Part shown: in pieces, positions 57,740 to 64,000 of the stretch
Numbering within the stretch: position 1 is the stretch's first letter
Layout: each line of letters opens with the position of its first letter
DNA from: Talpa occidentalis
Lineage: Eukaryota > Chordata > Mammalia > Eulipotyphla > Talpidae
Direction: 5' to 3'
Assembly (NCBI RefSeq): GCF_014898055.3
Contig: NW_023602073.1
Span: 20,941,784-21,005,783 of the forward strand
DNA: 64,000 nucleotides
Program-made: the position numbers and the translations under genes
The notes under the pieces: generated by a model
Databases searched by the model: none
The model's input: the letters and a program-made list of their open reading frames with translations, nothing else
What the model was told of the DNA's origin: nothing

Positions 57740-57900
57740 GCACATCATAAAATCCTGGAACTGGAAGCAACATTGAAGATTTGTTAATACAATTCCCTGA
57801 TTCTACAGGTAAAGAGACTAAGGCCAAGAGAGGTGAAGGAACTTGCCTAAGATCACTCAGCCTGTTCTTGTCAGTAATTCAACATTCTTTCTATGACATC
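57740..57900 (-). mobile_element. MIR-type relic
   Basis: CTACAGGTAAAGAGACTAAG, GCCAAGAGAGGTGAAGGAAC and TTGCCTAAGATCACTCAGCC match antisense MIR core text. Confidence 0.7.
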
Positions 57901-58179
57901 AAGCTGCAAATTAATATGTGACAGCTTGAGGAAACATGAAGAGGATCATTAATAGGCCCTAAAGCAACCAGACATGCCTTTATCTACAGCCAAAACCTTC
58001 CTCAACCAAAATTCTGAGTCTACCCTTTCCTCTCTTGGAACCATAAAATAAATGTGTCAACATCCTAGAACCATGTCCTGTTGAATTTTTTGTGCCCTCC
58101 AGATTCCCTCTCTCTATCTCCTGTTTCCAGTGAAGCACCACACTCTGCAGAGAAGGAGGAGGGCGACTGGCAGCTTGGA
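57901..58179. other. Gene-free stretch
   Basis: No gene or named repeat is seen. Confidence 0.5.
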
Positions 58180-58325
58180 ACTCAGGGTGGAAGGACTGTG
58201 GGGATGGACTGTGGCTGTTTTAGGGGTGGGCAGAGTTAGTAACAACATCTGCAGGAGGAGATCCTGTACCTCGAAAACACAAATAACATTGTAAACCAAT
58301 GTTAACTCAATAAAAATTTTATTAG
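58180..58325 (+). mobile_element. Old L1 3'-UTR end
   Basis: ACATTGTAAACCAATGTTAA and CTCAATAAAAATTTT near 58288-58320 are an L1 terminus. Confidence 0.65.
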
Positions 58326-58545
58326 GAAATTTTTTAAGAGTCAAAATTGCTAAAATGAAAGATAGCTTTAAGTTCTATAGCTTAATCTTTCCCCCTTGTT
58401 CTCAGGGAAGAGTGTTTTTGCCATGAAATCTCTACTCAGTATTAGAGTTTCTTTTTCTAGCTGCTTCTCAATTATTCTATCAACTCATTTCAAAGCAAAA
58501 ATATTTCAGCGCAGCCCTAAAAGTCACCATTAAAACCTGGTAAAG

Positions 58546-59038
58546 CTGTGTGGAGATTCCTCAACCTACTAAAGATAGAGCTTCCATATGATCCAGCAAT
58601 TCCACTCCTACGTATTTACCCAAAGGACACAGACATCAATTCCAAAGAGCACCTGCACCCCTATGTTTATAGCAGCACTGTTTACAATAGCTAAGCTTTG
58701 GAAACAGCCCAAATGCCCAAAAATAGATGACTGGATCAAGAAGATGTGGTACATATATGCAATGGAATATTACTCAGCAATCAAAAAAGATAAACTCATG
58801 CAATTTGCAGCAACATGGATGGAGCTGGAAGATTCTAGCAGGAATCTAGAAAACCTAAATAAGGGACCAGGAAAAAAGAATAACTATAAGAAAGAAAAAA
58901 TCAAAATCAACAAACAACTATGAACCAGAGACACACTATGGGGGGAAAGGAAGGATTGGGGTCAAAATAAGGGGGTTGCAATTATATGGGGAATATAAAA
59001 ATAAAAAAATCAAAATTAAAAATTTGTAAAAAAAAAAA
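58546..59038 (+). mobile_element. Young 5'-truncated L1 3' end
   Basis: This runs continuously from CTGTGTGGAGATTCCTCAAC through GCAATGGAATATTACTCAGC to a long A-tail near 59027-59042. A perfect TSD (AAAACCTGGTAAAG) lies at 58532-58545 and 59039-59052. The frame 58588-58923 is the ORF2 C-terminus plus 3' UTR. It is the cleanest L1 end in the window. Confidence 0.92.
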
Positions 59039-59052
59039 AAAACCTGGTAAAG

Positions 59053-59322
59053 GGGGCCTCCCTGGTGGCGCAGAGGGTTGAGACGCAGCCTATGAGGCTG
59101 TCCACAGCCACCGCAGCATGAATTCAATCCCTGGCCAGGGAGCTACCCACATGGCACAGCAGACCTCTCCTGGCTTGCCCGCTGCTCCCCTCAGCAGTGT
59201 ATTTCAGTCAATCTACCTGTTCTGTTCCCCACTCTGTCTCTGGTGAATCCTCTCACCCTCCACACCTCTGGCCTATACCCCAGTTCTTGTGTGCATAAAT
59301 AAATAAATCTTAAAAAAAAAAA
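59053..59322 (+). mobile_element. tRNA-derived T+ SINE inserted at the L1 3' TSD
   Basis: It starts directly after the L1's downstream TSD copy and is followed by a third near-copy, AACATGGTAAAG, at 59323-59334. Its own TSD is therefore the reused L1 target site. The head variant is 'gacgcagcctatgaggctg'. Confidence 0.92.
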
Positions 59323-59334
59323 AACATGGTAAAG

Positions 59335-61055
59335 ATAAAAGCTAAAAAAAACCCACAACTGTCTAAAAATCACAACTACTCAAGGAAAATGATCTGATTT
59401 GGCATTGCTTTCAACAAGACAAATATTTTGTGAAAATATTGATAAAAGATCATATGCAATGATCTGAAATGAAATGAAAGCAGGAAAAACAAATTTCTTA
59501 AAAAAAAATTGAACAATATTAAAAGAAAAGAATGAATGAGTTGACTTGATTTTCTTTTTATAATTTAAATCACCATTCTCCCACATTCACAAAAATGAAT
59601 CAGTTTTTTAATATAAACATAAGAAATTTTTTCTTACTTCTATTTAATTCTATAATAATATTTTTACATATGCAAATTGTATGATAGATCATTAAATAGT
59701 ATTTTCTGCATTTATTCATGGAGACCCTGAATTTTTATTACATTCCTATTTATCCCAATGAACAAAATTTAAACCTGCAGAAAAAATTTAAAAAAAAAAT
59801 CACCTAATTTACTCTTCATCCTTGATAATATGGATTATTCACATTTTGCCACATTGGAACTCTCTCGCTTTCTCTCACAAACCATTTGAAAGTTGCACAA
59901 ATCAGAACACTTCACCCCTAAAAATTCTTGTATGAACTAAAAACAAAGACATTCTCCTACATAACCACAATACCATGATCACACCCAAGAAGCTTAGCAA
60001 AGAATGAGATGTTAATGTAATTTAATTCAGAACAGAATGTATCGAAAGAAAACGGAATGTTCATAGCCTAGTTCCGGTTGCTGGAGAAACTTAACCTCAT
60101 GTATCTTGAACCTGGAGGATTTGAATCAGCAGAGTCTTGATTTTGCAGTAAAGCAAGCCTGCGGCTCTGCCTCCATCAAGGACCTGACCACTGTGCAGAC
60201 TTTGACCTATTCCCATCTCAGGAACAGAGACTGTAAAGAAACTGAGCTAAGACTACATCCTTTCCTGTCTCAGAGGCTGGCCTCTAGCTTCTTCAGTTAA
60301 GGCGTGAAATATCGACATTACAAGATATTTGGAAAGGCATTTGAAACAAGAGGGAAGCAAGAACAATTCTTGTTGATTTGAAAAAAATGTATAGTTTATT
60401 TCCATTTCTCAGAAGCCTTGTGCTTGGAACGCCAACCCAGCACAAAGCACGGCAGGTGTATTTTCCACACGGGTGCTGGGATCTTATTTGCTCTTATTGG
60501 CATTTCTAGTGGGGGATGCTAGTAATGCCTTGAGTTTCTTGTAAATGCCCCCACCGCTCCACTTCTGGTCGTGTGAAACTACAGCTGGAGTGGTAAGGAG
60601 AGGCACAGTGATACCAAAAAAAGAGAAAGAACAAGTTCATACGCACCCACATGGCTAAATTTGAAAATGACCACAAGAAACACGAAATGACAGTCATTCT
60701 TTAAGAGACTTGCCACTTAAAAAAAAAAATTAGCCAAGTTGCCAAAGACACAAAGAAATAACTTGTAAGTTCTAGGGAGGGTTCCTAGAACACATATTTC
60801 TTTGAACTTCTTAAAATAAAAAGATAGCCAGAATGAATGTAGAATAAATAACATTGTCTTTCAGGACAGAGGCCCTCAAGCAAGGGATTAAGGAGCATTG
60901 GAGAGTGAATTGCAGAGTCAGCAGAATTTTCCAGCTTGCTGCATTAGTCTTCCAATGAAGTTATTTAAGTGGAAAACTTGTATCATCCAGCAGTAATTGC
61001 TTGAAATGTACCCAAAAAGTATGAAAACTCTAATATGAAATGTCTCATGTCTTCT
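59335..61055. other. Gene-free stretch
   Basis: No gene or named repeat is seen. The short frame 60106-60300 has no recognised domain. Confidence 0.5.
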
Positions 61056-61059
61056 GTCC

Positions 61060-61550
61060 ACAATTACCAAGACATGGAACCAACCTAAGTACCCATTGGC
61101 AGACAGATGGATAAAGAAATTATGGAATAGATACTTGGTGTAATATTACTCAGCTGTTATGATGAAATAGTGCCTGTGGGGATAAAATGGATAGACTTTA
61201 AGGTAATACTAATAAATGAAATAAGTCAGAAAATGAAAGACATATATTGGATGGTTTTGCTTATCTGTGGAATGTTAAGTAACCACATGCTGGAAAAGTA
61301 CAGCAAAAACAAATTTTGAACTTAGTGAAAAAATTTCTGGTTGCCAAAGGAAATGGGGGTGGGTAACAGGGAGGAAGGAAAAGGGGTAGGAAGGGGACAG
61401 GGCATTGGCAATTGGCATGGGAGGTTTGGTGAAGGGTGAGCAAAGTTTGTGCACCTATGGGGGAGTAAAAATGTCACCCCAGAGTTAGATAGACATGGAA
61501 ACAACCGACAGATTGATTTTAAAAATGTAAAGAGTGACACCTGGGGAGAG
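61060..61550 (+). mobile_element. Old L1 3' end
   Basis: AACCTAAGTACCCATTGGCA, GACAGATGGATAAAGAAATT, GTAATATTACTCAGCTGTTA and TGAAATAAGTCAGAAAATGA are L1 3'-region text. Confidence 0.75.
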
Positions 61551-63585
61551 AATACACTTTCAATAAGAAAGGAAACCCACTATTTTGCAAAACTGGAAAA
61601 AATTATCATGAGTTTGTAATTCCCAGAGCTGCAATTGCTAAAGCACCAAAGGAAGTGAAGACTGTAGTTCTGTGTTTGTAAAATGACTAACAATAACAAG
61701 AAAATGAATGAATTTCACATATGCATTGCAAATATGAAACTTCCACTGCAGCTCCTTTGTTAACAATCATTTTTTACTTGTTGCATATTTTCCTCAAAAG
61801 AAATGCAAGTGGGGGGTAAAAATAGGTAAGTAGAAACTTTTTTGTAAAGAGTATTTGACAACATCTAGGAAGAGAGCATACAACAATGCATGCAATAAAA
61901 ACTGCAGGTCCACAGCAAATTCTGCAGTCACTTTTCATAGGTCCACAAAGATTTAAAAATGCTTCAACCTGATGAATCTGTTGAGGCTAGAAATCTAGAT
62001 AAAACTATCTCAACAATAGAGTATAAACGTGGACCGCAGGAGGCCAGGTTGTGTTTCTGAGATTCTCTTTGTGCTTGTACAGAGTCAAAGCTCTGTTTCT
62101 TTCATCTGCGAGTAGAAAATGTCATAATGATCTATCCTGCTTCATAATTTGTTGCCTCTTTTTCCCTCTGTTTTTTGTCTGAGATCACACATTTGGCTTT
62201 CCATATATCCTGTGGTCTAGGGAGCAGAAATTCCCAGAGCTCTTCTGTGGGGTGTCCCCCCTCCTCCCCCTCACGCCTAAACTCAAAGGAGTCAGATGCT
62301 CATAACCTGACTAACATGGCTCTAAAAAGAGACACTTTTCATCCTGAGCAATTTATGAAAAATGTGAGGGGTTGCATTTATTTTTGGTGGAAAACTGCAC
62401 GGAAGTGCTTTAGTAGAAAGCAAATGAGAACTAAGTCACCTGTGCTATTGACACTTGTAACTTAATTCCTAATTTGTTGTCAGAATTGAGGCGACTGTAC
62501 TTTGCAACCTTGACAGGTCTTCACCACCTTCTTATCCATTTCCTGGGGGAAGAGGAACAGGGATTTTTACCTAGCCCTTCCATCTTTTGCTTGATGTGGT
62601 CTTTCCATGGCTGGAACTTTCACCCCCTTGCAGAACAAGCCTAAGTTCCCCCTTCAAGCATAAACTCTCTGTTATGTTCATTTTGGCAGGACTCTCCTGG
62701 AAGTCGCTTGAATGATGTCTTCCAGGCCACATGCCCTTATCAGGCTTGCTTGGTGCTTAACCTCCTCTTCTTACTGGACTTTGTCAGTATATCCTGTCTC
62801 TACACTAGTGCTTAGTATATTTCTTGGAATGCAACATAGGGAATCACTAGTGAAAGAGAAAAGCTCTCAGTCACTAAAGTCCCTCCTGCCTCTTGCAAAA
62901 TTCTCAGAACCAATTGAAAAGGAGCACATTTTCTGAGAAGCACAAACTCTCTATTACCCTCTTTACAAATCTCCAAGTTCAGTCTGAAACAGCTAGGACC
63001 CCAGGACCCTTGAGACTGCTGCAGATCAGCCAGATGTCCTGGTCCAGACCTGGCTGTCCCTGCAGCTAATCTGGAGGCCCTCGGGTGTGGTCAACCAGGC
63101 CTCCCAGCCTGGGGGTGGGGGGTGGCCCTGAGGTACCCACAGCTCATTCTTGAAATTACCTGGAAGTGGTTTTGCTCTGGATGGCTGCACTTGCATAAAG
63201 AAAGAAAAGAAAAGGCTCATTCTAGGAAGAGCCTAGAATGGAGGTTGGGCAAGCCCCCAAAGAGCAGGCTGCTGCTTGTGAGCCCCACTCTTCTCTGGGG
63301 TGATCGCAAGCTGACAGCCATATAATGCCTCAGCGGGGAGCTGCTTCCTTTCCTGAGCCAGAGATGGATTTTTTTCCCACCAGTGGCCACACCGGTGGGG
63401 GCTCTGGAAAGTTCTGATGCTCAGGTTTCACTGAAGACTGATGGAATCTTTGGGGCCGGAGCTCAGGCCTCTCCTGAGTTAGAACCTCCGAATATAATTC
63501 TAACAGACACCCAGAGATACGAGCTGCTGGACTAAATCCCCAACCTGCCCAGTCTTCTCTCCAGTGACTCTAGAATGTGCACATG
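61551..63585. other. Gene-free stretch
   Basis: No gene or confidently named repeat is seen. Confidence 0.5.
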
Positions 63586-63589
63586 ATTC

Positions 63590-63925
63590 TAGCCTTTGTA
63601 CACTAAATAAGCCAGACAGAAAAAGACAAGCACCGTGTGATTTCACTCATTTCTGTGGGCTGTAGAGAAAACAAACAAGCGGATGAACTATATAAAACAA
63701 AAGTGAGCATTCGGTTTATAAGACCAATGAGTGGTTACCAGAGGGGTAGGGGGTGGGTATGAGTGAACCAAACGGGACAAATGTGTGTGCTGAAGGGGAG
63801 ACACTTGGGTTTTTAACCATGAACTTGATGTAGCTAATACTAGGTTGATTCTCGATGATGAACACCTGAAACTTTTATGTTGTGACACGGAATGTTACTT
63901 CAATAAAAATAAACAAATACATAAA
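63590..63925 (+). mobile_element. Old L1 3' end
   Basis: TAAGCCAGACAGAAAAAGAC, GTGTGATTTCACTCATTTCT, ATGAGTGGTTACCAGAGGGG and TTACTTCAATAAAAATAAAC are L1 3' UTR text reaching the terminus. Confidence 0.75.
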
Positions 63926-64000
63926 GCTAAGAGAAATGGGAAAAGAGTCCCAGCATAGACAACTGGAGTCTGCAGTGTCTGGAGATTGTCCAAAAATGGG

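Noticed and set aside
58588..58923. 111-residue open frame
   Set aside because: It is the C-terminus of L1 ORF2 and 3' UTR inside a 5'-truncated L1.

Overview
The window is mammalian genomic DNA, not prokaryotic. It is AT-rich and mostly repeats, with one small cluster of intact single-exon olfactory receptor (OR) genes. At least 19 copies of one tRNA-derived SINE are present. Each has a tRNA-like head with pol III A/B-box-like motifs, a body ending in AATAAATAAAT, a TCTT terminator and an A-tail, mostly between clear target-site duplications (TSDs). L1 3' ends of several ages, a few LTRs, MIR relics and a Tigger relic make up much of the rest. The SINE architecture (T+ class) and the absence of primate or rodent SINEs suggest a laurasiatherian. 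A bat with Rhin-1-like SINEs is my best guess, from memory of that family and not confirmed.

Layout. 1-6.9 kb: the 3' part of an LTR, old L1 pieces, a 5'-truncated EEF1B2 retrocopy inside an L1, a CpG-rich block (about 3.1-3.97 kb) and two SINEs. 6.9-20.4 kb: two diverged tandem copies of a 4.7-4.8 kb segment, each with a candidate 5' noncoding exon, an intron of about 2.3-2.8 kb and an intact class II OR coding exon (10726-11658 and 19369-20304). Both ORs are on the + strand, OR14-like and about 86% identical in protein. Between them lie an inverted (twin-primed) L1 and gene-free AT-rich DNA. 20.4-27.4 kb: old L1, SINEs and a degenerate Tigger transposase. 27.4-30.4 kb: a solo LTR with a 4-bp TSD, inverted relative to the one at the window start, then a large inverted repeat whose arms are more than 99% identical over about 340 bp. 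30.4-64 kb: a gene desert of SINEs, L1 3' ends, MIR relics, three possible LTR-like segments and simple repeats.

The two ORs are the only protein-coding genes I can support. Each is expected to encode a seven-helix odorant receptor that signals through a G protein in olfactory cilia. Their shared gene structure implies separate but similar promoters. Two stretches of near-identity within otherwise diverged coding exons suggest gene conversion. The other open frames fall in repeats or lack any recognisable domain.
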